Assembly: GCA_016110215.1 (NCBI GenBank)
Contig: JADWQD010000011.1
Span: forward strand, 1,583,207 to 1,647,206
Source of the DNA: Capronia americana
Lineage: Eukaryota; Ascomycota; Eurotiomycetes; Chaetothyriales; Herpotrichiellaceae
Direction: 5' to 3'
DNA length: 64,000 nucleotides
Numbering within the stretch: position 1 is the stretch's first letter; each line of letters opens with the position of its first letter. Below, in pieces: positions 30,557 through 41,093 of the stretch. Under the pieces are notes generated by a model. The model was not told where the DNA came from, searched no databases, and saw nothing but the letters and a program-made list of their open reading frames with translations. Both the position numbers and the translations under genes were made by a program.

Positions 30557-31963
30557 ATGGACAACTATCCTGGAGTGGATCGGCTATTCCTTTTGGAATG
30601 GGCTGCCCAGTTTACTCGTACTTCACAGTCGTGGCCTCCATCGGTCACAGCCGACCGGGCGGGCGTGAATCTTCCGTGCGGTGCTGAGAGAACTCCACCT
30701 CCGTCAAGTCATCCTCATCCCGCAGTCCGGAAACAGGTGTCGGATCCGAACAAGGCAAACGGACTATATCATCTCCACTATTCAGTCGAGTGGAGGGTCG
30801 AGTTGGATACCAAGATCATCGCCACCCAATCGGAGGCCAACGTGGTGGTTTCTCCAAGCAGTTACTGGCGTCATGTCTTGAAGAGCCGGCTGGAGCAAGT
30901 GGTGCGCCAACAGATGGCCAGAGATCAACGAGCGCGACACGATCGTACCACGGTAGTTGTCTCTGTCACGGACCCTGGGCAACCAGACATCACAAAGGAG
31001 TATGCCGGGAGCGAGATCGATTGGGCTGTGGCGGACAAGCAACTACTCGACTGGCGCCCACACTGCCGAGAAGGCAAGCCTCTTCATGTCAGCCTCTTGT
31101 TCCAATTCGTGGCACCGGATCCCCAATCGGTCCCCGGCACCGCCACGACAAGACGTGACGAGGGAAGTCAGGTATCAGGGAGCGGTCCTATGCCTACACC
31201 ACGGAGGTGGGAGACGGTCACGGAACCTACACAGCAGGGGCGCCCACCCTTCTTGTATGATCTGTGCGTGTTCATGCGCTGTCCGACGTCTTGCGAACGG
31301 GGGCCGTTTTGCTGGGTGAATTCTCGGGGGGTCCATCACAGAATGACACCGGAATCCTTCAAGCTACTCGAAGCGCATGTTACGCATCATGGAATGCCGG
31401 CCACCCATGATGACGTGCCCTTTGACCTTCAGCGGCAATTGATTATGGACCGGCAAGCACAGGCCTCGAGTCCAGGACCAGCCATGCCTCTGAACATCAG
31501 CAACGCGGTGGCTGGACATCATCATCCAAAGGCACGAACACAAAGACAGAGACAAACGCCATCATCGACATCAACACAAACACCAACGTCGGGGATCCGA
31601 GTCGGGAAATGCGAGTCAAGTCTTGGGCGTCGCTCAGACGTCGCTGGACCCCAGTTGGAGGAGTCGACGGCTCTTAGCGATGATGCGTTGCGAGCGTACA
31701 CCACATGGCAACAGTCGAGGGTTCCGGACCCTTCGCTCAAAGCCGAGTTCAGAAAAGCTTTCGATGTGGCGGCGAGGAACGGGCTCTCCCTCGACCTACT
31801 GTATCAAAACCGCAATCTACAGATCTTCATCGCCGAAGGTGTGCCCGAGGGTGTCGCGTGGTACTTCTGCCGCCCACAAGAGATTGACATCTTTAGGGAT
31901 TGGAAGAGACGCGTCTCCATCCGCGCGGGCATGAAAATGGGAGAGGACGAGACAAGAAGGTGA
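30557..31963 (+). CDS. Conserved-type fungal protein of unknown function
   Basis: Single exon, 468 residues from the ATG at 30557 (an overlapping ATG five bases upstream is in another frame). I do not recognise a named domain. The first 60 residues look disordered. Residues 60-185 contain an alternating hydrophobic pattern with YHLHYSVEWRVELDTKI, EIDWAVADKQLLDW and LHVSLLFQFV, suggestive of a beta-rich domain. A compact block at about 235-290 reads YDLCVFMRCPTSC then GPFCW, GVHHRMT and HDDVPFDL, with three closely spaced Cys and several His that could bind a metal. A low-complexity T/Q/S region follows, then a C-terminal helical block (DPSLKAEFRKAFDVAARNG). Codon use and absence of stops over 1.4 kb support a real gene. 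Confidence 0.7.
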   Translation: MDNYPGVDRLFLLEWAAQFTRTSQSWPPSVTADRAGVNLPCGAERTPPPSSHPHPAVRKQVSDPNKANGLYHLHYSVEWRVELDTKIIATQSEANVVVSPSSYWRHVLKSRLEQVVRQQMARDQRARHDRTTVVVSVTDPGQPDITKEYAGSEIDWAVADKQLLDWRPHCREGKPLHVSLLFQFVAPDPQSVPGTATTRRDEGSQVSGSGPMPTPRRWETVTEPTQQGRPPFLYDLCVFMRCPTSCERGPFCWVNSRGVHHRMTPESFKLLEAHVTHHGMPATHDDVPFDLQRQLIMDRQAQASSPGPAMPLNISNAVAGHHHPKARTQRQRQTPSSTSTQTPTSGIRVGKCESSLGRRSDVAGPQLEESTALSDDALRAYTTWQQSRVPDPSLKAEFRKAFDVAARNGLSLDLLYQNRNLQIFIAEGVPEGVAWYFCRPQEIDIFRDWKRRVSIRAGMKMGEDETRR

Positions 31964-32565
31964 CCAGCTAGCTGGCTTTGGAACAGATTGCCTGGATTGG
32001 AATGGTCCTAAATAATAACCTGTACTTTATTAATCTGTATTACCATCACGGATATCCGACACTTTTTCGGTTCTGCGGAGCTTCTCCATAGTCCATTTTC
32101 ATTGAACATGATCTGCAGAATGTCTCGCCGCACTCTCGTCCTGTGAAGCTGTTGCCCCGGAAATCCACCTGCGGTTTAGGCAGCTTGCCGTTTTGGCAGA
32201 ATCGAAAGGCTTGGACTTGATGCGGTCGATGGTTGATGTCGACCTGTACGACGGAGTCACCAAACAGTCTCTCTCCTTCTATGTGAAGGTATCGGTAAGC
32301 TGCAGCACATCTGGCGACAGCCTCGGCCGCAAGATGCGCCAAAGTCTGGGAGAACTGCGGCCCAGGGTGATGCCGCCCTGTGCTCACCCCGGTCGCGCGC
32401 GAGTCAGGGTGAACCAGGGCGAGCCAGGGAGAGCGGCCACCCGTGTCTCACTCACCGTAGGGGCCGCGACGCCTCCCGCCTGGGCGCCAGGCGCCCGCCA
32501 CTCGACTCGGGTTCACCCCAGGGGAGATGGAGGTGGTCTCTGTGATTGGTAAACCACCGTCGCCG
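31964..32565. other. Intergenic region between convergent genes
   Basis: No convincing gene; a 113-codon minus-strand frame (32387-32046) has no domain. Confidence 0.45.
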
Positions 32566-34510
32566 TCAGGTCAGCCAGTCAGACGAGAGGACGTGTTCAA
32601 AAGCGGCGTTGCAGGCCCCATGCCTGGGAGGCGGTATGTCAATTTGACTTCCATTCCAACCGCACCACCAGGCCACTTTTCCTTCTGTTGGGAACCTGTT
32701 CCATTGAACACTGCTGCAGCTGTTGCAATCGTCCGACCATAGTCTACTTAAGACGTAGAGTTTCCCATCAATCGTCTGATTGCTGAAGGCGCAGTCCTGG
32801 ACGTTCAAACTTTCAGAAACATGCCTGTCGAATCGAATCTCCCCGAGAGCTTCTCTACTACCATCATGGTGCGTCAACAGTATTCCTAGACAAGTCCCAT
32901 TCGTCGCGCCGGTCTTACAAAGTTGAACTTTAGTGCCAACCTGAAGATGAGCTTTGCTGAAGCACCAGCCTTGGTTTGGACTTCCAAGCGTGGGACAGGC
33001 AAGGGATTCCCCGGGGGAGAGATTGAGATTATGTCGTCGATCACATCGGCTCGATGCTGACACTCCGATGTCTGACAAGGCCGGAACGTGGTCACTAGGA
33101 GAGAAATAAAATAAACCTAGGATAGGGCCGTCACAGACAGGACGAAGGCATTCATATTCGAAGAGCTCCTCGTTTTGAGGCTGTGGTCCGAATGAACACG
33201 TTCTCCCCCAGCTCGTAGCAATCTAGACGAGTAAGCTTCTTCTTTTAAGTAGTCTAGAAGGTGAGTGTACCTGGATGACCGGAGTATTCGTGGGAAATCG
33301 AAGGTCTGGTATCCGGCGAACACCGACAGCTTGTATCTTCTCGTCCCGGTTTAGTGGGAAATACAAGAAGATGAACCTCTTGTTTGGATACGTCCTATCC
33401 AGCCGTGCGACGAAAGATTTGAAACTCGTCGCCGAATGTCGTTGGTGACAGAAAAGACCGATAGTCTTGGAACCCTGGATCGCCGCTGAGATACCTGAAA
33501 TGTCGGTGAGATCATGATATTCGCACCGGTCGAAGGCAGATCGCGTGGAGCCACTGTTGAAAAACCAGTACGTCATGCGTGGCAGGGACGACGGTATTGT
33601 GTTCCATTCGAGCGCACGAGGCGGCGCGTCGCGAGGAATAAGGTCTCTCAGGAAAACCCCCTGCATCAGTTAGCGGGTCACCCGAGAGTCGAATGGCACC
33701 TACGTCTGAGAAGATCCGAATCGTGGACCCCTTTCTACCGATTTCCCCGACTTTGAGTGTCCGATAAAATAGTGATTGATCTCTTATGCCACCGTTGTGA
33801 CGCTGATCGCGGGTGCTGCAGATGTCTCGAATTGCAAAGTGATCTCGACATATCAACAACTCATCCTGAACTTGTAGCATCTTGTTACACCGTGCCACCG
33901 GGTTCACTTCGATGGTGGTGAGATATGCACATCCTTCAAACCTGCCGAAAGTCATGGACAGGGTCATTCCGGGCTTGAGAAATAAAGTATCGGTCGGAGA
34001 GGGCGTTCGGCGCGTCCTGTATCGATTTGCCACTGATATCGCATGCGTGATGGCGACGAGCTCCGGAAAAGGGTCAAGGAAGACGAAAATGTTCTCCACG
34101 AGCTCCTTCGAAAGCGAGCTGAGCCGCGGAAGCACAGGCGAGGTGAGCATTCTGGTGATCTTTCCGGAGACAAATCTCGAGAAATCTCTCTTTGGTCGCA
34201 CCAACGGCCTGGCTGATATTGCCATTCTGCACAGGTCGTCAAAACAGATCTCACCTGCATCCCGGACGATGGGGTAATAGAGTTTCAGTGTAGCAGCACA
34301 GAGCGTGTGAACGGAGAATATTCCGTTCTCACGTCCATAGCATCTGGGGCAATTGCTGGGTTGCAAATATCTTTCAACTTATCAGAGTTAGGAAACTCGC
34401 GTCCGTGACTTGCGTGCACACTTACGCGCATAACCATCCATTTCAGGATACCAGCAAAACAGACAGACGTCTTGTCCCTTTGGACAATCGCATAATGTGA
34501 GAAGGGACAT
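32566..34510 (-). CDS. F-box-like protein with N-terminal zinc-binding cluster
   Basis: Four exons: 34510-34426, 34377-33704, 33660-33271, 33222-32566; 601 residues. Introns of 48, 43 and 48 bases have good donors (GTAAGT, GTAGGT, GTACAC) and branch-like CTAAC before the first two acceptors; phases match at every junction. The N-terminus has a Cys cluster: CDCPKGQDVCLFCW (7-20) and CPRC (37-40). An F-box-like helix LSSLSKELVENIFVFLDP lies at about 113-130. The middle contains VEYHDLTDISGISAAIQGSK-type sequence, and exon 4 has CLGILLTHHDGSREALGEIR followed by LWSDDCNSC. The blocks resemble the large ascomycete F-box-like family with a C-terminal beta-rich domain. A role in SCF-type protein recognition is inferred only. 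No lesion was seen. Confidence 0.8.
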
Positions 34511-36242
34511 GGGAGCGGAATGGCGATCTTTCTTGTTTCTGGATTGGGTTCGCAGAGGTTGGATTGTTTCAGGGCGCAAGCGAACAGGAGAAAGAATGTC
34601 GAGAATGCATTCGAAGAACAGCTAATGACTAGGAAGGTATGCCGAGCATCTCGAAGCACAACCACGAAATGTCAATCGAGAATCATACCGTCGTTCAGAA
34701 GCAACGTTGCGTTGATCTTCGAAGGCCCCAAGGACCCCGCTCTGGACTCACGCTGGACCAGGTCGAGGAACAACGTACAAGGTGGTGAGCGCATCCCGAT
34801 ATCCAGGACGACACAGCAACGAAGAGGCGTGTGCAGAGATGGATGGGACCGAAGAATCATCTACTTGGGCGCTAGACCCAGGTATGTCTTCTAATTTGCA
34901 TCGTTAGGGGGGATCTAAAAGCGTGGCGTCACAGCACTGACGAAGCAAACGACCCGGCTAGCCACCAATTCACGTCTCGACACCCACTCCCCTTCTCAAT
35001 CGAACGCGACTCTGATCTCCCGGTCGAGTCCTTTGAAAGACAAAGCTGCTGGAGCGAATGGCCGAGTCTACCGCACGATTGCGGTCCTCGGTGGCCCATT
35101 CTCGAACTCCTGAAGGGCGGCGATCGTGGTGTCCAGCAATGCCTTCTCGTCATCGAGACTGGAGTCATCTTCACTAGGCCGCAGCGTGGTGAAGTTGGTA
35201 AAGCCGACCTTCATCTACCAGGGGGAGAATTCGCCCTTTCCCCAGTTCATATCGAGGGTGCAAGTAGCAGTATCGCGCTGGTCGGTCGGTGCTTGCCCCA
35301 CCCAGGGTCCATAGCTAAGAACAGCGCTCAACCGGACACGATGGTGCCGAGCAGGTGACAATGATGCGTGTGTCGATCTGAATGGCGGGCAGCGCCTTGT
35401 CGTGCAGATACTCCTGCACAGTCGACAAGGTTCCTTAAGACGATGGAGGGAGATGAGACGTGGAAAACACGCGTAGGCCGTGTACATAGGTAAGCTTGCA
35501 GTCCCCGAACACCCAACATCCACCTTTGGATCTGCCCGAGTCGGCAATAAGGTTGGTACTATCGAGATCATGGCCCTGAAAAGGTCGGTGTAGGTGTCAA
35601 AAGAGTGGAAGGGGCTTCTCACAAACCTGTTTGGCTGCGTTCTGCCTCTTGACGCCTATCATCCACCTTAGGTTACACAGCAGAAGCAGGAGGAGCCAAC
35701 CACCAAGAGTTATTGGCAGGTATTCAGAGCATGATAAGATAAGCTCCTCGTTCGTCAGCGAGGTTGGCATTCGATCGGTATCGACAGCAGGTTGGATCAA
35801 AATGTGGACGACTAAAGAGATTCGAAGCTGGATTTAGACCTCCAAAGATAGAAGCCGCGGCACTGTTGGCATTTGAGCAGCAGGACATCCGAGCAATTTT
35901 GCTGTCCGCCGTCGCCATGCCCACAGGTCTGACACCGACTCTACTTCTCCCGAAGGTCTTGATCCAACCACAGTTCCCATTCGCTCTCAGTTGCACCAAC
36001 GACATTCTCTATAGACAGGCTTCCTCCCGATCATTCGACACTGATATCGGCAATTTCACATGATTGGCAGAGGACCGTGTTGATGTGCGCAATGACGTTT
36101 CGTCCTCTTCACCACCAACACGGCTAATCTGTCTACTGACAAATGAACCTTGGGATAGGATATATTGGTACAGTTCCTCGGATCTAGTTCTTCAATTAAG
36201 CCACCTTCCCCCTTTCGTAGTGTCGGATTCTCGACGCTCGAA
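34511..36242. other. Intergenic region, possible gene remnant
   Basis: No clear gene. A minus-strand frame at 35622-35215 is followed, in frame and immediately after a TAG at 35217-35215, by another open stretch (35214-35071). The combined translation has no family I recognise. Confidence 0.4.
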
Positions 36243-36848
36243 ATGGCGAATACCGAAGAGCATGTCTCCGGTCTTGGGGATCCAGCATGCCTGGAGAAAA
36301 TTGGCCGACTCTTCGCATGCGGCATTGGCAATCTCATCGACTTGCCCCAGATCGTGGTTGTTGGTGATCAATCTTCCGGGAAAAGCAGCGTCCTTGAAGC
36401 GATGATACAGAAACCATTACCTCGCGACAGTGGCATCTGTCCGGGGTTCGCTCATCTTCAAGCGGTCTCTGACGGAGGCCATCTCATGTCCCGTGTGTCT
36501 ATCAAGGACTGCTCACGAGGGGAGGCGGTCAGACTCGAGGACATGACGCGAAGCTATCCCATGAGAAACACTAAGCATGTCGTCCAGGACCTCCACGACA
36601 TCCTGTTCTCCTACTACAAGGTGGCACGGAAACGATTCGTTGACAGTGTCTGCATGCAAGGCGCAGATCACTACCTCGTGAACGGCCCTGACACGCCGTT
36701 GTCTTTGTTCTCGCCAACATTCGTGACTGTTTTGACTCCTGAACAGCTGGAGACCATCGCCGGTGACGGCCACGGGACCAGGAGGACACGAGCGCAGTCG
36801 AAAAGAGACATTGCCAGTCTGGAGACGGCGAAGAAGATCTTGAAATAA
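36243..36848 (+). CDS. Internally deleted dynamin-like GTPase
   Basis: Open frame of 201 residues from the ATG at 36243 (the frame is open from a TTG at 36165). Residues 30-70 match the dynamin GTPase start: LPQIVVVGDQSSGKSSVLEA with the P-loop at 41-49, then PLPRDSGICPGFA at the switch I position, where the expected threonine is not evident. From about residue 117 the protein jumps to the extreme C-terminus of fungal dynamin-like proteins: LHDILFSYYKVARKRFVD, ADHYLVNGPDTPLSLFSP, LTPEQLETIAG and IASLETAKKIL. Most of the G domain (DxxG and TKxD motifs), the middle domain and the stalk are missing; the normal family length is 600-900 residues. It cannot be a working dynamin. It may be a deletion pseudogene, or a small protein acting on a full-length partner elsewhere. 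Confidence 0.7.
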   Translation: MANTEEHVSGLGDPACLEKIGRLFACGIGNLIDLPQIVVVGDQSSGKSSVLEAMIQKPLPRDSGICPGFAHLQAVSDGGHLMSRVSIKDCSRGEAVRLEDMTRSYPMRNTKHVVQDLHDILFSYYKVARKRFVDSVCMQGADHYLVNGPDTPLSLFSPTFVTVLTPEQLETIAGDGHGTRRTRAQSKRDIASLETAKKILK

Positions 36849-37881
36849 GTTCCCTTGTTGTCGTCAAACCCGACATTAGAGATGGACCTTGACATCTTGG
36901 TTTCAAGTGTGAACAGACATCTGGCCTTCTTTGTCCTTGGCCCCAGCTGTCGTAACACGAACCATACCTCTGGACTTTCGACCGCGGTTGTGGCCACGTT
37001 GCCGGCGTTATGAGCTTCAAGAAGGATTATATACTTGGACGTGAATTTAGTGTAGCACTGTATGTAAATTGTTGATTGATTGACTATCTTCCTCATACCC
37101 GCGCCGTGCGCCATACAAGCCGAACCGCTTTGCACAACAACCATTTATGCGACTTCGAGATGCAGTGCAACTTACGGGTATGTCTGCGTCGAAGCTTCCT
37201 GTAGTCGAAGACAGCACATCACGCCTTCGTCGAGTTCCTATCCGCGCCTCCTAGCCCTCCGCCAACCGCTGAGAAAGTGGATTTTCGAAATCGTGTAACT
37301 GGAGGAATGCAGACCGAGATGCCCGTTGAGATTGATCGGTGTCGAGCAAACACAGGACGCAATGGGACTTTCCGGACTCCAGGGATCTGGAGTGGAGTCC
37401 TATGTTGGTACAATGTCATAGTTTGGCGCGCTTCCATTATGGTGGGAAGCCGCAGTTGCTGGTGGCTTGCATGCCCATTGCAAACCCGCATACGGATACG
37501 AATCACCGGGAGACCTGCATCCGCGTAAAATAGTCACTGTACGACTCTCCATACGACTCTGCGAGTTTCAAAATTGTGACCCTATTCAGATTAGAACATT
37601 TGAACATCCGTCGACACGGTAACAGTGAAATTGTTGCTGCCTACAAGTCATGGCAGATTTCTATGCAGCCATGGGTGCATATAAACCAAGGAACAGCCAG
37701 TTCCCATACAAGGAGGAAGGCTAGACACAACAGGTTGAACCGTGTTCACCGAGTATCATTCCCCTTTCTTGAGGACATCGACCTCTCAATAGCGCGATTT
37801 CTGCTTTTTGATCTTATCGGCGGCAGAGGTTTTGAAACACAGTCCTCCATCAAAGCTTTCTATCCCGAGTCCCGAACAAAA
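36849..37881. other. Intergenic region
   Basis: No supported gene. The frame of the RTA1 exon is open upstream to 37576, but the residues before the ATG at 37882 do not resemble the family. Confidence 0.5.
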
Positions 37882-38779
37882 ATGGCCATCGCATATGTGC
37901 TCTGGCATTACAAGCCTTCGCTAGTTGCTGCCATTGCAATGGCATCAATATTCGGAGTCGCAACAGCAGTCCATTCGTTCCGACTGGTCCAAACTCGGGC
38001 TTTCTTCTGCATACCTTTAGTGATTGGAGGCATCTGTAAGTTTGAGTGCACCTACAATGGCGAACAGCCTGCCATCCCATGTTGACTGATACTCGTGCGC
38101 AGTCGAAGCTTGTGGCTATGGCGCACGTGCGTGGGCTCATTCCAACACCACCAAGACCATGCCGTATGCAATTCAATCTCTGTTGATCCTCCTCGGGCCG
38201 ATCCTCTTTGCTGCATCAATCTACATGGTCTTAGGTCGCCTGATCCGGTCATGCAACGGCAAGCGGTACTCGCTTATCAGCACGAAATGGATGACCAAGA
38301 TCTTTGTCGGGGGCGACGTGACATGTTTCCTCATCCAGGGCGGCGGAGGCGGCATCCTCTCCGGGGCCAAATCTCAGAAGACCGTCAAACTAGGCGAGAG
38401 GGTCATCCTTGGAGGCTTGATTTTCCAGATCGTCGTCTTTGCCGTCTTCGTCGCCGTCGCGGCTTCCTTCCATCTTCGAGCTCAGCACATTTTGAGCCTG
38501 GCGACAACGCACTACCTCTTTCTGCTGTACATGGTCAGCACATTGATCACCTTGCGAAACGTCTACCGCGTCATAGAGTACGCCTGGGGCTCTGATGGAT
38601 ACCTCTTGAACCACGAATGGACGTTGTATGTCTGTGACGCCATGTCAATGGCGGGAGTTCTGATTGCGTGCATTGCTTGGTATTCGTGCAACTTCAACGA
38701 GCGGCGAGAAAGGCTACACACGAGTGATGGTGTTCCCCTTGATGAAGAGGCGAATAAAGGTGCTAGGAGACATCGTTGA
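37882..38779 (+). CDS. RTA1-like seven-helix membrane protein
   Basis: Two exons, 37882-38035 and 38103-38779, 276 residues. The 67-base intron (GTAAGT...GTGCGCAG) joins VIGGI to FEACGYGARAW, recreating the RTA1 signature I-E/F-x-x-G-Y-x-x-R. Start: WHYKPSLVAAIAMASIFG, typical of the N-terminal Y-x-P-S-x-x-A pattern. Further helices: QSLLILLGPILFAASIYMVLGRLI, KWMTKIFVGGDVTCFLIQGGGGG, LGERVILGGLIFQIVVFAVFV, ATTHYLFLLYMVSTLITLRNVYRVIEYAWGSDGYL (read in parts), and AMSMAGVLIACIAWY. RTA1 family members (RTA1, RSB1) are linked to drug resistance and export of sphingoid bases in yeasts. The W-M-T-K-x-F-V-x-G-D and R-N-x-Y-R-x-x-E motifs are conserved, so it is probably functional. Confidence 0.93.
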
Positions 38780-39045
38780 GCGTGCGGCACGAGGTGGATC
38801 GGGCTAGGTAATTCCAGCTGCCGTGGGACTGAATCACACTTGTCTGCAAGGGGAGCCGGGTGCCAATGCGGGTAGGCAGGAAGGCGATCCACGAGGGTTG
38901 AGCCCAATGTCTTTGCTGTTCCTTTGTTCTGTTTGCGCTGGGTTAGAAAGGTTCTGCAATTTCATGGATAGTACGGGAATGTAGCGTCCTGGGTGGAGGA
39001 CGATAGACACAATTTGGCACCAGGAAATGTCTGCTTCAAAAAGAT

Positions 39046-40350
39046 TCACGAAGCAGTTGAGACTGGAGTATCTACAGAAAATTTGCCCTCATTAATCACA
39101 GAGTCTGGCCAAGCAAGATATTGCGCCCACCCTCGTCCCAAAGGCGTCTTCAGCGAATCGATGAGACGTTGGCCAGCGTTTCCCACGACCCACGACCCTC
39201 GGCGTCGGTGAAGGAGCACTGAGTAATACGCAAGTATCACGAGAGCTTCAGGTCTCCTTTTATCCAGTAACTCGGTATATTCCGTTGAGGCTGTGACAAG
39301 CCACGCGAACAGAGTGTTTGTAGTAGGCTTTGGCCCTCCTGGAAACGCGTTGTCGATATCGAAGCTCTGTTGAAGCTTGTCGACAGCCTCGGAGCAGGCA
39401 TTGATGGAAGGGGGGCTCAAATCGGCGGATGCTATGAGTTGGCGTAGTGGCGAGCATTCGTCAAACGAGACTTTTGGCATTTTCGCCCGCTCTTCAGCCT
39501 CCATCATAATGCTACCTAGTTTTGATTGACTCAGTTCCTTTCCCCAGGTGTTGATCACCACATTGACGCCCTGGAGCAGCCTGAGGCAGCCCACCAATCC
39601 GTCCATGAATGCGTTGAAGTCAGTCTTGAGTGATGCGAAGATGTCCCGAAACACATGGAGCGCAATGAGGTGCGAGGACAGCAGCACCACCACGCAGTTG
39701 GATGCATCGACCCTCGACAACATTCCAGTGAACCCTTCGACGGCTTTCGATTGCAATGACATGGCCATGCTGCCGTAATAATGTCGTCGCAGAGGTCGAC
39801 AGAGCCCTAAGTGGAGGGCAGAAAATGCTAGAATCTGGAACATGAGGAAAGGGTGTTCGAAACCAAGCTGAACGACGAGATCTCGGTAGATCTCCACTTG
39901 ATCCTCAGTCTTGACGAGAGTCTTGCAGGTCTCTGTGTAGAAGTGGCGGAACAATTCCAGATGATCCAGATTCACGGCTCCTTCGCTGGGCACGGGATCT
40001 GGAATATCATTGGAGACTGGTGGGCTCTTGTCAGGTGTTGCATCAGCGGCAGTCGACGTCGCAGCTGTGCTCGGACCTAGAGGTTGAACGGGAGTGACTC
40101 CGGTGTTTGAATTGTTCCGGGTGGAAGACGCCCAGTTGCACTGTCGTTCTGAATTGGCACAATTCAGGCAGATCGGATGTGTCTCGTCACACTGTGCATA
40201 TCAAGATTAGATGTTAAATCGTTGGCCGCAAGCAACCACAAGCCGAGATTGCCACGGGGTGGAGAAACGTACTTTGATGTGTCGGCGCTTGCATTCCAGG
40301 CAGCCTTTCCGCGATTTCCGGTGGTACCTGCGATTGCTAACAGAAGCCAT
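39046..40350 (-). CDS. Zn2Cys6 transcription factor, UPC2-like type (copy A)
   Basis: Two exons, 40350-40273 and 40191-39046, 407 residues. The 81-base intron (GTACGT...GCACAG) lies inside the zinc cluster: CLECKRRHIK joins CDETHPICLNC, giving Cys 17, 20, 27, 34, 37 and 44. A Pro/Thr-rich linker follows, then a C-terminal helical domain (LDHLELFRHFYTETCKTL, LMFQILAFSALHLGLCRP, SSHLIALHVFRDIF, RPEALVILAYYSVLLHRRRG) of the Fungal_trans_2 type found in sterol-uptake regulators. The gene at 43532-44823 has the same architecture and an intron at the same codon position, so the two are paralogs on opposite strands, with the FAD oxidase between them. Both are probably nuclear DNA-binding regulators; control of the oxidase is inferred from position only. 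Confidence 0.9.
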
Positions 40351-41093
40351 GAAGAATGTCCAAGCCGTTAAACCAGCAAATGCGATAGGTCCCGTGGCAG
40401 AATCAAATCGACATCCGGAATCGCGAATGTACCTGCTTGGTCTCCACAATGCCAGCTTTTTCCTGATGGCGAACACGGTTGACCCTTTTGTTGGTTACAG
40501 TTGTTCGATGCTTGACTAGGAGTTTCGCGTGTTGCGAAACGTATAAATGGGGTCGGGCTCGATACTATGGGATGGCGACGCAGTCGTCTATGCCTTCGCT
40601 TAGCGGGTTCAAATCCGAACACGAGTGCCAAGGTCGTATTCGTGTACGAGTCACGGCGGGTCTGCCGTGCTTGCTGCCAGCGTTGATCGGGTGGCTCCCT
40701 TACGAAGACCCGAGGCAATTGAGAGCCGCGTTGCCTCCCACAAGGTAATACTTGGACCGACATAGAGATCGACAGCACCTCTTTCGAAAGACAATGTTGT
40801 CCGCCACCAGCATGTCTGCTCCTCAATTCCGGGCTTGTCGACTAGGCTACACGAACTTTTATGGAGACTGTTTTAGTCCACTTCTACGCTGGCAGATCTC
40901 GTTCCCAGGATATGGGCAAAATGATCTCGAGGGCCTTTACGCCACAGATATCTTGAAAGTCCGATGACTTCAAGATATATATTATCCAAAGATTATGTCC
41001 AGCTAGGGAACAGTGCTCTCTCACTGCAACTTGATTTCAAGAAGAGACGTTCTAGATTTCCCTCACATCTTTGATACTTCGCAATTGCAAGGC
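40351..41093. promoter_or_regulatory. Divergent promoter region between regulator and oxidase
   Basis: The only intergenic space between the minus-strand regulator and the plus-strand FAD oxidase, 743 bases, so it must hold both promoters. It includes a 7-bp hairpin (GTTTCGC-GTGTT-GCGAAAC near 40525) and a tRNA-like segment (40566-40640). The minus-strand regulator frame remains open upstream to 40476 without an ATG. No binding site (CGG triplet pairs) could be assigned with confidence. Confidence 0.5.

Noticed and set aside
35068..35622. Two minus-strand frames separated only by an in-frame TAG
   Set aside because: Translation matches nothing recognised; may be chance open sequence rather than a pseudogene.
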